This document shows, piece after piece, positions 42,314 to 51,516 of a DNA stretch of 64,000 bases. The stretch lies in assembly GCF_030704685.1 (NCBI RefSeq), contig NZ_JAUZDX010000006.1, positions 124,001-188,000 of the forward strand, written 5' to 3'. The DNA comes from Acidovorax sp. A1169 (lineage in GTDB: Bacteria; Pseudomonadota; Gammaproteobacteria; Burkholderiales; Burkholderiaceae_C). The notes under the pieces were generated by a model. That model worked only from the letters and a program-made list of their open reading frames with translations. It made no database searches and was not told where the DNA came from. The translations under genes were made by a program, and so were the position numbers. The stretch's first letter is position 1; every line of letters begins with the position of its first letter.

Positions 42314-44413
42314 ATGACCGCTGAATACAAAGTCCACGGCTCCGTTGCCGTGATCACCCTGGCCAACCCCCCCGTCAACGGACTGGGCTTGGCAACCCGC
42401 CAAGGCATCGTGGAGGGCCTGGGCCGCGCCAATGCCGATGCAGCGGTCACGTCCATCGTCGTCACCGGCGCTGGCGGTGCGTTTTCCGGCGGCGCCGACA
42501 TCAAGGAGTTCGGCACCGACAAGTCCCTGCAGGAACCCAACCTGCTGTCGGTGATCGCCGCCATCGAGAATTCGTCCAAGCCCGTCGTGGCCGCCGTGCA
42601 CACGGTGGCCATGGGCGGTGGCCTGGAGCTGGCCCTGGGCTGCCACTACCGCATTGCCGCGCCTGGCTGCAGCCTTGCGCTGCCCGAAGTCAAGCTGGGC
42701 CTGATCCCCGGTGCCGGCGGCACGCAGCGCCTGCCGCGCGTGCTGGGCGTGGAAGCCGCCCTGAACCTGATCGTCAGCGGCGAGCCCGTCAAGAGCGAGC
42801 TGATCGCCGCTGTGCCGGGCCAGAAGCTGTTCGACAAGATGGCCGCCTCTGCCGAGGCGCTGGCCGCCGAAGCCCTGGCCTTTGCCCAGAGCGTGGCCGA
42901 CGTGCGTCCGCTGCCGCTGGTGCGCAACCTGCCCTGCAAGCACCCCGAAGGCGATGCGTACTTCCAGTTCGCGCGCAACATGGTCAAGGGCATGGCCAAG
43001 AACTACCCCGCGCCCGCCAAGTGCGTGGACGCGGTCGAAGCCGCCACCAAGCGCAAGTTCGCCGACGGCATGCTGTTCGAGCGCGAGGTCTTCATCAACC
43101 TGATGTGGACCCCCGAGTCGCGCGCCCTGCGCCACCTGTTCATGGCCGAGCGCGCCGCCTCCAAGATCCCCGACGTGCCGTCGGACACGGCGAAGCGCGA
43201 GATCAAGTCTGTCGCCGTGATCGGTGCCGGCACCATGGGTGGCGGCATCTCCATGAACTTCCTGAACGCGGGCATCCCCGTCAAGATCCTGGAGACCAAG
43301 CAGGAAGCCCTGGACCGCGGCGTGGCCACGATCAAGAAGAACTACGAAGCCCAGGTCAAGAAGGGCAAGCTCAAGGAGGACAAGTACGCGCAGCGCATGG
43401 CCCTCTTGACGACCACGCTCGACTACGCCGACCTCAAGGACGCCGACCTGGTGATCGAGGCCGTGTTCGAGGAACTGGGCGTCAAGGAGACCGTGTTCAA
43501 GCAACTCGACGCCGTGATGAAGCCCGGCGCCATCCTGGCCTCCAACACCTCCACGCTGGACGTGGACAAGATCGCCGCCTTCACCAAGCGCCCTGAGGAC
43601 GTGGTGGGCATGCACTTCTTCAGCCCCGCCAACGTGATGAAGCTCCTGGAAGTGGTGCGCGGCGCCAAGACCTCCAAGGACGTGCTGGCCACCGTGATGG
43701 CCATCGGCAAGAAGATCAAGAAGACCTCGGTGGTCTCGGGTGTGTGCGACGGCTTCATCGGCAACCGCATGATCGAGCAGTACAGCCGCCAGGCCGGCTT
43801 CCTGCTGGACGAGGGCTGCACGCCCCAGCAGGTGGACAAGGCCGTCGAGAAGTTCGGCTTTGCCATGGGCCCGTTCCGCATGGGCGACCTGGCCGGCAAC
43901 GACATCGGTTGGGCGATCCGCAAGCGCCGCTCTGTCGAGCGCGCCGACATGAAGTACAGCCGCACGGCCGACAAGTTGTGCGAGCTGGGCCGCTTCGGCC
44001 AGAAGACCGGCGCAGGCTGGTACGACTACCAGGCCGGCAAGCGCGATGCGATCCCGAGCGATCTGGTCAACAAGATGATCGAAGACCACCGCAAGGAGTT
44101 GGGCATCACGCCACGCAAGATCTCCGACGAGGAAATCGTGCAGCGTCTGGTTTTCTCCCTGGTCAACGAAGGCGCGCACATCCTGGAAGACGGCATCGCC
44201 AGCAAGTCCGGCGACATCGATATGGTCTACCTCACGGGCTATGGCTTCCCCATCTACCGCGGCGGCCCCATGCACTACGCCAGCGAAGTGGGCCTGTTCA
44301 ACGTGGTGCAGGCCATGGACCGCTTTGCCAAGAACCCCAACGACGATGCCCAGTTCTGGAAGCCCGCGCCGCTGCTGGCCAAGCTGGCCGCCGAAGGCAA
44401 GGCGTTCGCCTGA
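42314..44413 (+). CDS. Enoyl-CoA hydratase / 3-hydroxyacyl-CoA dehydrogenase fusion
   Basis: 699 residues. The N-terminal crotonase (about 1-190) has VTGAGGAFSGGADIKEFG and LPEVKLGLIPGAGGTQRL. The dehydrogenase part (about 295-690) has the NAD-binding VAVIGAGTMGGGI, VFEELGVKETVFKQLDAV, the catalytic His in VGMHFFSPANVM and PFRMGDLAGNDIGW. It is the FadB/FadJ-type two-step enzyme of beta-oxidation, of the shorter, peroxisome-like length. The thiolase gene follows after 90 bases, so the pair runs the last beta-oxidation steps. Confidence 0.92.
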   Translation: MTAEYKVHGSVAVITLANPPVNGLGLATRQGIVEGLGRANADAAVTSIVVTGAGGAFSGGADIKEFGTDKSLQEPNLLSVIAAIENSSKPVVAAVHTVAMGGGLELALGCHYRIAAPGCSLALPEVKLGLIPGAGGTQRLPRVLGVEAALNLIVSGEPVKSELIAAVPGQKLFDKMAASAEALAAEALAFAQSVADVRPLPLVRNLPCKHPEGDAYFQFARNMVKGMAKNYPAPAKCVDAVEAATKRKFADGMLFEREVFINLMWTPESRALRHLFMAERAASKIPDVPSDTAKREIKSVAVIGAGTMGGGISMNFLNAGIPVKILETKQEALDRGVATIKKNYEAQVKKGKLKEDKYAQRMALLTTTLDYADLKDADLVIEAVFEELGVKETVFKQLDAVMKPGAILASNTSTLDVDKIAAFTKRPEDVVGMHFFSPANVMKLLEVVRGAKTSKDVLATVMAIGKKIKKTSVVSGVCDGFIGNRMIEQYSRQAGFLLDEGCTPQQVDKAVEKFGFAMGPFRMGDLAGNDIGWAIRKRRSVERADMKYSRTADKLCELGRFGQKTGAGWYDYQAGKRDAIPSDLVNKMIEDHRKELGITPRKISDEEIVQRLVFSLVNEGAHILEDGIASKSGDIDMVYLTGYGFPIYRGGPMHYASEVGLFNVVQAMDRFAKNPNDDAQFWKPAPLLAKLAAEGKAFA

Positions 44414-44503
44414 GCGAACCACAGATTGATGCAGTGAAGCCGCACCGGATGCGCACGCCCCTGGCGGCCATCGGTGCGTTCCACCCCTGAAAGGATTTTT
44501 CCC

Positions 44504-45679
44504 ATGACCTCCGCAGTGATCGTTTCCACCGCCCGTACCCCGCTCGCCAAGAGCTGGAAGGGTGCCCTCAACATGACCCATGGCGCCACGCTGGGCGGCC
44601 ATGCCGTTCGGCACGCCATCGAGCGCGCCGGCATCGACGGCGCCGACGTCGAAGACGTCATCATGGGCTGTGCCAACCCCGAAGGCGCCACTGGCGCCAA
44701 CATCGCGCGCCAGATCGCGCTGGCCGCCGGCCTGCCGGTCACGGCATCGGGCGTCACGGTCAACCGTTTCTGCTCTTCGGGCCTGCAGACCATCGCCCTG
44801 GCCGCCCAGCGCATCATCGCTGGCGAAGCCGACGTCTACGTGGCTGGCGGCGTGGAAAGCATCTCCTGCGTGCAGCAGGAAATGAACCTCCACATGCTGC
44901 GCGACCTGGCCCTGGACAAGGTCAAGCCCGAGATCTACTGGAGCATGCTGCAGACCGCCGAGCAGGTGGCCAAGCGCTACAACATCGGCCGTGAAGCCAT
45001 GGACGAGTACGGCGCCGCCAGCCAGCAGAAGGCCTGCGCGGCCCAGGCCGCCGGCCTGTTCGATGCCGAGATCGCCCCCATCACCGTGACGGCTGGCGTG
45101 GCCGACAAGAACCTGGGCCTGATCACCAAGCAGGTGACCCTGAGCAAGGATGAAGGCACGCGCGAAGGCACGACGGTCGAGTCCATCAGCGGCCTGCGCT
45201 CGGCACTGCCCGGCGGCCTGATCACGGCCGGCAACGCCAGCCAGTTCTCCGACGGTGCCGGTGCCTGCGTGGTGGTGAGCGAAGAGTACGCCAGCAAGAA
45301 GGGCCTCAAACCCCTGGGCCGTTTCCTCGGCTTCGCCGTGGCCGGCTGCGAGCCCGATGAAATGGGCATCGGCCCGGTGTTCGCGGTGCCCAAGGTGCTC
45401 AAGAAGCTGGGTCTCACGGTCAACGACATCGACCTGTGGGAGCTGAACGAAGCCTTTGCCGTGCAGGTGCTGTACTGCCGCGACAAGCTCGGGATTCCGG
45501 CCGACCGGCTGAACGTCAACGGCGGTGCCATCGCCGTGGGCCACCCCTACGGCGTGTCGGGCCAGCGCCTGACGGGCCACGCCCTGATCGAAGGCAAGCG
45601 CCGCGGTGCCAAGCGCGTGGCGGTGACTATGTGCATCGGCGGCGGCATGGGCGCTGCGGGCATCTTCGAAGTGCTCTGA
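44504..45679 (+). CDS. Acetyl-CoA C-acyltransferase (thiolase)
   Basis: 391 residues from the ATG with GAAAGGA upstream; an in-frame ATG at 44474 is not favoured. Active Cys in [16 protein letters not shown], His in [17 protein letters not shown], and the second Cys in [11 protein letters not shown]. The GHPYGVSG motif has Tyr for the common Leu. Length and motifs match FadA/acetyl-CoA acyltransferase. It follows the hydratase/dehydrogenase gene and completes the cycle. Confidence 0.92.
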   Translation: MTSAVIVSTARTPLAKSWKGALNMTHGATLGGHAVRHAIERAGIDGADVEDVIMGCANPEGATGANIARQIALAAGLPVTASGVTVNRFCSSGLQTIALAAQRIIAGEADVYVAGGVESISCVQQEMNLHMLRDLALDKVKPEIYWSMLQTAEQVAKRYNIGREAMDEYGAASQQKACAAQAAGLFDAEIAPITVTAGVADKNLGLITKQVTLSKDEGTREGTTVESISGLRSALPGGLITAGNASQFSDGAGACVVVSEEYASKKGLKPLGRFLGFAVAGCEPDEMGIGPVFAVPKVLKKLGLTVNDIDLWELNEAFAVQVLYCRDKLGIPADRLNVNGGAIAVGHPYGVSGQRLTGHALIEGKRRGAKRVAVTMCIGGGMGAAGIFEVL

Positions 45680-45748
45680 TGCGCCGGTGATGGTGGGGCA
45701 GGGGTAGGGCGTAGCGCTTACGTTTGCTCACACCGGGCTTTGGGACAA

Positions 45749-45780
45749 TGCGGGCCGGCCACCCCGGTGGCCGGCCCGCA
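45749..45780. promoter_or_regulatory. Long GC-rich perfect hairpin without T run
   Basis: TGCGGGCCGGCCAC (45749-45762) and GTGGCCGGCCCGCA (45767-45780) are perfect 14-bp arms with a 4-base loop. It lies between the thiolase stop and the start at 45854. No T tract follows, so it is not a standard terminator; it could slow translation or bind a regulator. Confidence 0.5.
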
Positions 45781-45853
45781 GCCGGTGCGCGGCAAGTGCA
45801 ACGCACCGTCCCGGGTCCATAACCATCACCATCGCACCAAGAGAGATCCATCC

Positions 45854-46333
45854 ATGTACACGAAGGTTTGCGCAGCCCTGGCCATCCTGGCCGCCATCAC
45901 CCTGGGCGCTGCGGGCACTGCCCACGCACAGAGCTACCGGCTCAATCAGCCGCTGCCTGAAGACCGCGACACCATCCTGCAGGAAATCAACGTGGCGGCC
46001 GACCTCACCACCGCGACCATCGTGCTGCGCAACACCAGCAAGGAAACCATCGAGGCCTGTGCCCACGCCACCACGCGCACCGAGTCGTTCTCGATCAAGG
46101 ACCTGGATACCGGCAAGGTCTGGAAGCAACTGGGCACCACCGGCCTCAAGGCCTGCGACGAGGGCATGGACACCATCAAGCCCGGCAACCGCAAGACCTT
46201 GAAGGTCCAGTTCCCCGGCCTGCCCGCCACGGCGCGGCGCCTGCAACTGGGCGAGAACAACTGCCAGCCCAAGCCCGATGACGACATGGACTACTGGTGC
46301 TTTGCCGAAGTCGTGCTGACCAACAAGAAGTAG
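45854..46333 (+). CDS. Exported hypothetical protein
   Basis: 159 residues. The signal peptide is cut after about residue 24 (VCAALAILAAITLGAAGTAHAQ). The mature part is of mixed strands with two Cys pairs (CAHATTR, KACDEG and NNCQPKP, DYWCFAE) that could form disulfides, so it is periplasmic or secreted. In-frame codons upstream to 45740 are not supported. No known domain recognised. It lies between the thiolase and acyl-CoA dehydrogenase genes on the same strand. Confidence 0.65.
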   Translation: MYTKVCAALAILAAITLGAAGTAHAQSYRLNQPLPEDRDTILQEINVAADLTTATIVLRNTSKETIEACAHATTRTESFSIKDLDTGKVWKQLGTTGLKACDEGMDTIKPGNRKTLKVQFPGLPATARRLQLGENNCQPKPDDDMDYWCFAEVVLTNKK

Positions 46334-46430
46334 CAACTGCCTGGCATGCGACCGCCGCCCCGTGCGGCGGCGGTGCGGTCCGGTGGTTCATCCCTGCGCC
46401 CCGTGCGCGTTTTCTCCAGGGTTTTCACAC

Positions 46431-48293
46431 ATGAGCCTTCGCCCCACCGTCGAATTCCTTTTGTACCAGTGGCTGCACGCGCAGACCCTGCCCGAGCGCG
46501 AGCGCTTTGCCGACCATTCGCGCGACACCTTCGACGCGGTGCTCGACACCTGCGAGCGCATCGCGCGCGAGAAGTACGCCCCTTTCAACCGCACGGTGGA
46601 CACACAGGAGCCGCATTTCGACGGCGAGAAGGTCACGCTGCCCCAGTGCACGCACGATGCGAACAGGGCCTATGCGGCCTCGGGCATGCTCAGCGCCGCG
46701 CAGGACTACGACATCGGCGGCATGCAACTGCCCTACACCGTGGAGGCCGCAGCCAACAGCTTCTTCGCCGTGGCGTCGATCAGCATGGGCTCGGGCCTGC
46801 TCACGGTGGGCAATGCCAACCTGCTCATGGTGCATGGCACCGAGGCGCAGAAGAGGGTTTTTGCGCTCAATGAATTCTCGGGCCGCTTCTCGGGCACCAT
46901 GTGCCTGTCGGAGCCGCAGGCCGGCTCCAGCCTGAGCGACGTGGCCACGCGCGCCGTGCCCGATGGCGAGGGCTTCGAGAGCGACCCGCTGGGTCCGCGC
47001 TACCGCTTGAAGGGCAACAAGATGTGGATCTCGGCCGGCGAGCATGAGCTCACCGAGAACATCATCCACCTGGTGCTGGCCAAGATCCCCGGCCCCGACG
47101 GCAAGCTGGTGCCCGGCACCAAGGGCATCTCGCTGTTCATCGTGCCCAAGAAGATGGTGGATACCGATGGCCAACTGACCGGGGTGCGCAACGACGTGGC
47201 GCTGGCGGGCCTGAACCACAAGCTCGGCTGGCGCGGCACCACCAACACGCTGCTCAACTTCGGTGAGGGCAAGTACCCGGTCGACGGCCAGGCGGGCGCC
47301 GTGGGCTACCTTGTGGGCCAGGCCGGCAAGGGCCTGCACTGCATGTTCCACATGATGAACGAGGCGCGCATCGGCATCGGCATGGCGGCGACCATGCTCG
47401 GCCTGGCCGGCTACTACGCCAGCCTCGACTACGCCAGGAACCGCCCCCAGGGCCGCCCGGTGCAGGGTCCCAAGGACAAGGAAGCTGCGGCCGCCGCCGT
47501 GGTCAAGGACGTTGCGCAGCCGCAGGTGCGCATCATCGAGCACGCCGACGTCAAGCGCATGCTGCTGGCGCAGAAATCGTATGGCGAGGGCGCGCTGGCG
47601 CTCAACCTGTTCTGCGCGCGCCTGGTGGACGAGCAGGCCACCGGCGATTCGGCTGCGGCCGACGAGGCCCGCCTGCTGCTGGAAGTGCTCACTCCCATCG
47701 CCAAGAGCTGGCCCAGCGAGTGGTGCCTGGAGGCCAACAGCCTGGCCATCCAGATCCACGGCGGCTACGGCTACACGCGCGACTTCCCGGTGGAGCAGTA
47801 CTGGCGCGACAACCGCCTGAACATGATCCACGAAGGCACGCACGGCATCCAGGCCATGGACCTCTTGGGCCGCAAGGTGCTGATGGAAAACGGCCGGGGC
47901 CTGCAATTGCTGGCGGCGCGCATCAACGAAACCATCGAGCGCGCCATCCAGGTGCCAGCCATGGCTGCCCACGCCAATGCCCTGGGCAGCGCGCTGCAGC
48001 AGGTGGGCGCCGCCACCAAGGCCGCCTGGTCCACAGGCCAGCCGGCCGATGCGCTGGCCAATGCAGTGCCCTACATGCAGGCCTTTGGCCACATGGTGCT
48101 GGCCTGGGTGTGGCTGGACGTGGCCCTGGCCACGCTGCAGGCCGACCCTGCGCTGGCGCAGCCCGCGAGTGTGGGCAGAATGGGCGCCATGCGCTTTTTC
48201 TTCCACTACGAGCTGCCCAAGATCGGCGCCTGGCTGCAGGTCGTCAGCACGCGCGACGCCACCTGCGCGGTGTTCCCTGAGGACGCCTTTTGA
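46431..48293 (+). CDS. Acyl-CoA dehydrogenase, DmdC-like long type
   Basis: 620 residues from the ATG at 46431. The order is that of an acyl-CoA dehydrogenase with C-terminal extension: N-terminal helices (about 1-150), the FAD/CoA-binding MCLSEPQAGSSLSD and KGNKMWISAGEHELTENI, the middle beta part, the flavin-binding ARIGIGMAATMLGLAGYYAS, HGGYGYTRDFPVEQYWRDN, and then a C-terminal helical domain of about 110. The long type with this tail includes DmdC (3-methylthiopropanoyl-CoA dehydrogenase); the substrate here is unknown. It ends in TGATG overlap with the next small gene. Confidence 0.88.
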   Translation: MSLRPTVEFLLYQWLHAQTLPERERFADHSRDTFDAVLDTCERIAREKYAPFNRTVDTQEPHFDGEKVTLPQCTHDANRAYAASGMLSAAQDYDIGGMQLPYTVEAAANSFFAVASISMGSGLLTVGNANLLMVHGTEAQKRVFALNEFSGRFSGTMCLSEPQAGSSLSDVATRAVPDGEGFESDPLGPRYRLKGNKMWISAGEHELTENIIHLVLAKIPGPDGKLVPGTKGISLFIVPKKMVDTDGQLTGVRNDVALAGLNHKLGWRGTTNTLLNFGEGKYPVDGQAGAVGYLVGQAGKGLHCMFHMMNEARIGIGMAATMLGLAGYYASLDYARNRPQGRPVQGPKDKEAAAAAVVKDVAQPQVRIIEHADVKRMLLAQKSYGEGALALNLFCARLVDEQATGDSAAADEARLLLEVLTPIAKSWPSEWCLEANSLAIQIHGGYGYTRDFPVEQYWRDNRLNMIHEGTHGIQAMDLLGRKVLMENGRGLQLLAARINETIERAIQVPAMAAHANALGSALQQVGAATKAAWSTGQPADALANAVPYMQAFGHMVLAWVWLDVALATLQADPALAQPASVGRMGAMRFFFHYELPKIGAWLQVVSTRDATCAVFPEDAF

Positions 48294-48496
48294 TGACCGC
48301 ACCGCAGACACTGCAGCGCATGCACCAGCTCATCTGGGCGCTGATCTATGGCGGCCTGTTCGCGCTGGTGCTGGGCATTGCCACGGCCCCGGCGGACGAG
48401 CCGCTGGGCTGGGCCCTGGGGTTCACCGGCGGTGTGCTGGCGGCCGTGGGCGTGGTGTTGATCGGCGTGCGCTCGCGCATGCAGCCCGGCGCCTGA
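48293..48496 (+). CDS. Small two-helix membrane protein
   Basis: 67 residues starting in TGATG overlap with the acyl-CoA dehydrogenase. Two hydrophobic stretches (LIWALIYGGLFALVLGIAT, LGFTGGVLAAVGVVLIGV) mark membrane helices joined by a short acidic loop (APADEPLGW). No known family is recognised; it may modulate or anchor the dehydrogenase. Downstream 135 bases hold no gene. Confidence 0.6.
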   Translation: MTAPQTLQRMHQLIWALIYGGLFALVLGIATAPADEPLGWALGFTGGVLAAVGVVLIGVRSRMQPGA

Positions 48497-48631
48497 GAAT
48501 TGCGGGGCGCCAATCGCGCAGGCGACACGGCCCTGTTTGGTTGCGCCGCACAATGACTGCGCAACCGCCATTTCACATGTGCATGGCGACCACGCCTTGC
48601 GCAGTTACCGACGACCATCCAAGGAGACAAC

Positions 48632-49426
48632 ATGACCACCCGCACCATCCAACAACTGTTCGACCTGACCGGCAAGACTGCCCTGGTGACCGGCGGCTCG
48701 CGCGGCCTGGGCCTGCAGCTGGCGCAGGCGCTGGGCGAGGCCGGCGCCAAGGTGCTGCTGAGCTCGCGCAAGGCGTCCGACCTGGAAGAGGCAGCTGCAG
48801 AGCTGAAGGCCGCCGGCATCGATGCGCAGTGGATCGCCGCCGACTGCTCCAACGAGGCTGACATCCGCCGCCTGGGCGACGAGACCCTGGCGCGCCTGGG
48901 TCATGTGGACATCCTGCTCAACAACGCCGGTGCCGCCTGGGGTGCACCGGCGGAAGACCACCCCGTGGAAGCCTGGGACAAGGTCATGAACCTCAACGTG
49001 CGCGGCTACTTCATCCTGTCGCAGCACATCGCCAAGCACAGCATGATCGGCCGTCGCAGCGGCAGCATCATCAACGTGGCGTCCATCGCCGGCCTGGGCG
49101 GCAACCCCAAGGGCATGAACACCATTGCTTACAACACCTCCAAGGGCGCGGTGATCAACTTCACGCGTGCGCTGGCGGCCGAATGGGGCCAGTACAACAT
49201 CCGCGTCAACGCCATCTGCCCGGGCTTCTTCCCGAGCAAGATGACGGTGGGCACGCTCAAGGCCATGGGCGAGGAGGCGCTGGCCGCCCACGCCCCGCTG
49301 GGCCGCCTGGGCGATGACGAAGACCTCAAGGGCCTGTGCGCGCTGTATGCGTCGGACGCCGGCAAGCACATTACCGGCCAATGGCTGGCGGTCGATGGCG
49401 GCGTGAGCATCGTCACGGGCGGCTGA
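48632..49426 (+). CDS. Short-chain dehydrogenase/reductase
   Basis: 264 residues with a good AAGGAG site. The Rossmann glycine motif TGGSRGLG (about 21-28), NNAGAAWG, ...NVASIAGLGG and the catalytic YNTSK (Tyr about 168, Lys 172) are all in place. PGFFPSKM follows. The fold is of the classical NAD(P)-dependent SDR group, near gluconate 5-dehydrogenase or 3-oxoacyl reductases. Its place between acyl-CoA dehydrogenase and thioesterase genes suggests a beta-hydroxyacyl or alcohol substrate. Confidence 0.85.
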   Translation: MTTRTIQQLFDLTGKTALVTGGSRGLGLQLAQALGEAGAKVLLSSRKASDLEEAAAELKAAGIDAQWIAADCSNEADIRRLGDETLARLGHVDILLNNAGAAWGAPAEDHPVEAWDKVMNLNVRGYFILSQHIAKHSMIGRRSGSIINVASIAGLGGNPKGMNTIAYNTSKGAVINFTRALAAEWGQYNIRVNAICPGFFPSKMTVGTLKAMGEEALAAHAPLGRLGDDEDLKGLCALYASDAGKHITGQWLAVDGGVSIVTGG

Positions 49427-49527
49427 GGCCGGCCAAGGCCTGCGCGCCGGTGGCGCGCGGTCCTGCCATTCAGGGGCAGCAGCAGGGTCTATGCTTGCAG
49501 CTTTCCCTTTGCATTCTGGAGTTGCCT

Positions 49528-49959
49528 GTGCTGAATTTCGGTGTTCCCATTCCTTTTGTCAGCCACCTGGGCTTCACGCTGCACCGCATGGAGCAGGGCG
49601 AGTCGGAGCTGCACTACGAGGCGGCGCCCGAGCACCTCAATTCCTTCGAGGTCACGCACGGCGGCGCCACCATGACCTTGCTCGACGTGACCATGGCCAC
49701 GGCCGCGCGCAGCGAGACGCCGGACCACGGCGTGGTCACCATCGAGATGAAGACCAGCTTCATGCAGGCTGCCCGCGGCCCGCTGGTGGCCAAGGGGCGC
49801 CTGCTGCACCGCACGGCTTCGATGGCCTTTACCGAGGCCTCGGTCCATGACGCCCAGGGCCGGTTGTGCAGCCATGCCACCGGCACTTTCAAGTACGTGC
49901 GCCGCCCTGCGGTGGACCCTGCCACCGGGCAGCCGCTGAAGACCCTCTCCAGCGACTGA
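49528..49959 (+). CDS. PaaI/hotdog-family thioesterase
   Basis: 143 residues from a GTG start (TCTGGAG nine bases upstream). The hotdog motif HGGATMTLLDVTMATAARS is complete, with the catalytic Asp in LLDVTM, and the rest of the sheet (VVTIEMKTSFMQAARGPLVA, ASVHDAQGRLCSHATGTF) is typical of YiiD/PaaI-like acyl-CoA thioesterases. It would release a CoA ester, fitting the beta-oxidation neighbours. Upstream in-frame codons to 49336 overlap the SDR gene and lack a site. Confidence 0.85.
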   Translation: MLNFGVPIPFVSHLGFTLHRMEQGESELHYEAAPEHLNSFEVTHGGATMTLLDVTMATAARSETPDHGVVTIEMKTSFMQAARGPLVAKGRLLHRTASMAFTEASVHDAQGRLCSHATGTFKYVRRPAVDPATGQPLKTLSSD

Positions 49960-50024
49960 ACGCTGCTACTTTTCCTGCGAAGGCCCAAGCCTTCAACGCC
50001 CATTCATTTTTCAAGGAGTTCCCC

Positions 50025-51041
50025 ATGGCCCGCAACCAACAGATCGTTCTCGACAACCGCCCGCAGGGCGAGGCCGTGGCCGGCAACTTCAAGCTCTTGG
50101 CCACCGACACGCCCGCGCTGCAGGATGGCCAGGTGCTGGTGCGTCACCATTTCCTGAGCCTGGACCCCTACATGCGCGGCCGCATGAACGAGAGCAAGAG
50201 CTACGCTGCATCGCAAGGCCTGGGCGAGGTCATGATCGGCGGCACGGTGGGCGAGGTGGCCGAGAGCCAGAACCCCAAGTACGCCGTGGGCGACAAGGTC
50301 GTGGGCATGGGCGGCTGGCAGGAGTACAGCGTGGTCGACGCCAACACGCCCGGTGCCCTGCGCAAGGTGGACACCACGCATGTGCCGCTGTCGCACTACC
50401 TGGGCGCCGTGGGCATGCCCGGCGTGACGGCCTGGTATGGCCTGGTGAAGATCATCGCGCCCAAGGAAGGTGACACCGTGGTGGTGAGCGCCGCCACCGG
50501 CGCCGTGGGCAGCGCCTTCGCCGCATTGGCCAAGGCCCGCGGTTGCCGCGCCGTGGGCATTGCTGGTGGTGCCGAGAAGTGCCGCTACGCGGTCGAAGAA
50601 CTGGGCTTCGACGCCTGCATCGACTACAAGGAACACAGCGACGTGAAGGCGATGTCCAAGGCGCTCAAGGAAGCCTGCCCCAAGGGCATCGACGGCTACT
50701 TCGAGAACGTGGGCGGCTGGATCATGGACGCCGTGATGCTGCGCATGAACGCCTTCAGCCGAGTGGCCCTGTGCGGCATGATCGCCGGCTACGATGGCCA
50801 GCCCCTGCCCATGGCCAACCCGGCGCTGATGCTGATCAACCGCATGAAGATCGAAGGCTTCATCGTCAGCGAGCACATGGAAGTCTGGCCCGAGGCGCTG
50901 AAGGAGCTGGGCACCCTGGTGGGCACCGGCAAGCTGCGCCCGCGCGAGACCGTGGCCGAGGGCATTGCCGCAGCCCCCGAAGCCTTCCTGGGCCTGCTCA
51001 AGGGCAAGAACTTCGGCAAGCAACTGGTCAAACTTATCTGA
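50025..51041 (+). CDS. NADP-dependent medium-chain oxidoreductase, CurA/YncB type
   Basis: 338 residues with a strong AAGGAG. It lacks the Zn-binding residues of alcohol dehydrogenases and shows the nucleotide-binding VVSAATGAVGSAFAALAKAR, the substrate pocket LGAVGMPGVTAWYGLV, and GYFENVGGWIMDAV. This is the leukotriene B4 12-hydroxydehydrogenase / curcumin reductase group, which reduces alpha,beta-unsaturated ketones. It closes 16 bases before the next gene. Confidence 0.88.
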   Translation: MARNQQIVLDNRPQGEAVAGNFKLLATDTPALQDGQVLVRHHFLSLDPYMRGRMNESKSYAASQGLGEVMIGGTVGEVAESQNPKYAVGDKVVGMGGWQEYSVVDANTPGALRKVDTTHVPLSHYLGAVGMPGVTAWYGLVKIIAPKEGDTVVVSAATGAVGSAFAALAKARGCRAVGIAGGAEKCRYAVEELGFDACIDYKEHSDVKAMSKALKEACPKGIDGYFENVGGWIMDAVMLRMNAFSRVALCGMIAGYDGQPLPMANPALMLINRMKIEGFIVSEHMEVWPEALKELGTLVGTGKLRPRETVAEGIAAAPEAFLGLLKGKNFGKQLVKLI

Positions 51042-51057
51042 AAGAGCGCACCCGCAC

Positions 51058-51516
51058 ATGGCGCTGAACCTGCACTGGACCTGGGCCCGCTTCGATGACC
51101 TCGGCGTGCATGCGCTGCACGACGCGCTGGCACTGCGCTGCAAGGTCTTCATCCTGGAACAGGGGCCCTACCAGGACCCGGACGGGGCCGACAAGCAATC
51201 CTGGCACCTGCTGGGCTACGATGGTGCCGGTACGCTGCAGGCCTGCCTGCGCGTGGTGGACCCGGGCGTGAACTACCCCGAGCCCTCCATCGGCCGCGTG
51301 GTGACCGCGAAGGAAGCCCGTGGCGATGGCTCGGGGCGGCTGTTGATGCAGGAGGGCCTGGCCCGCTGTGCGCAGGCCTGGCCGGGCCGCAGCGTGCGCA
51401 TCAGTGCCCAGGCGCACCTGCAGCGTTTTTATGGCAGCCTGGGTTTCGTGGCGGTGTCGGACGAGTACCTGGAGGACGACATCCCCCATATCGAAATGCT
51501 GTGGAGTGCACCATGA
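51058..51516 (+). CDS. GNAT acetyltransferase, ElaA-like
   Basis: 152 residues. The acetyl-CoA loop is visible as GRVVTAKEARGDGSGRLLMQ, and RFYGSLGFVAVSDEYLEDDI is the C-terminal hallmark of ElaA proteins. The N-terminus (LHDALALRCKVFILEQGPYQD) also matches ElaA. Its substrate is unknown. Its stop overlaps the AidB-like start as ATGA, so the two are translationally coupled. Confidence 0.85.
   Translation: MALNLHWTWARFDDLGVHALHDALALRCKVFILEQGPYQDPDGADKQSWHLLGYDGAGTLQACLRVVDPGVNYPEPSIGRVVTAKEARGDGSGRLLMQEGLARCAQAWPGRSVRISAQAHLQRFYGSLGFVAVSDEYLEDDIPHIEMLWSAP

Noticed and set aside
42263-45580. An 1105-codon minus-strand frame across the beta-oxidation genes
   Set aside because: Same shadow effect; the plus-strand genes have complete catalytic motifs and ribosome sites while this frame has none.
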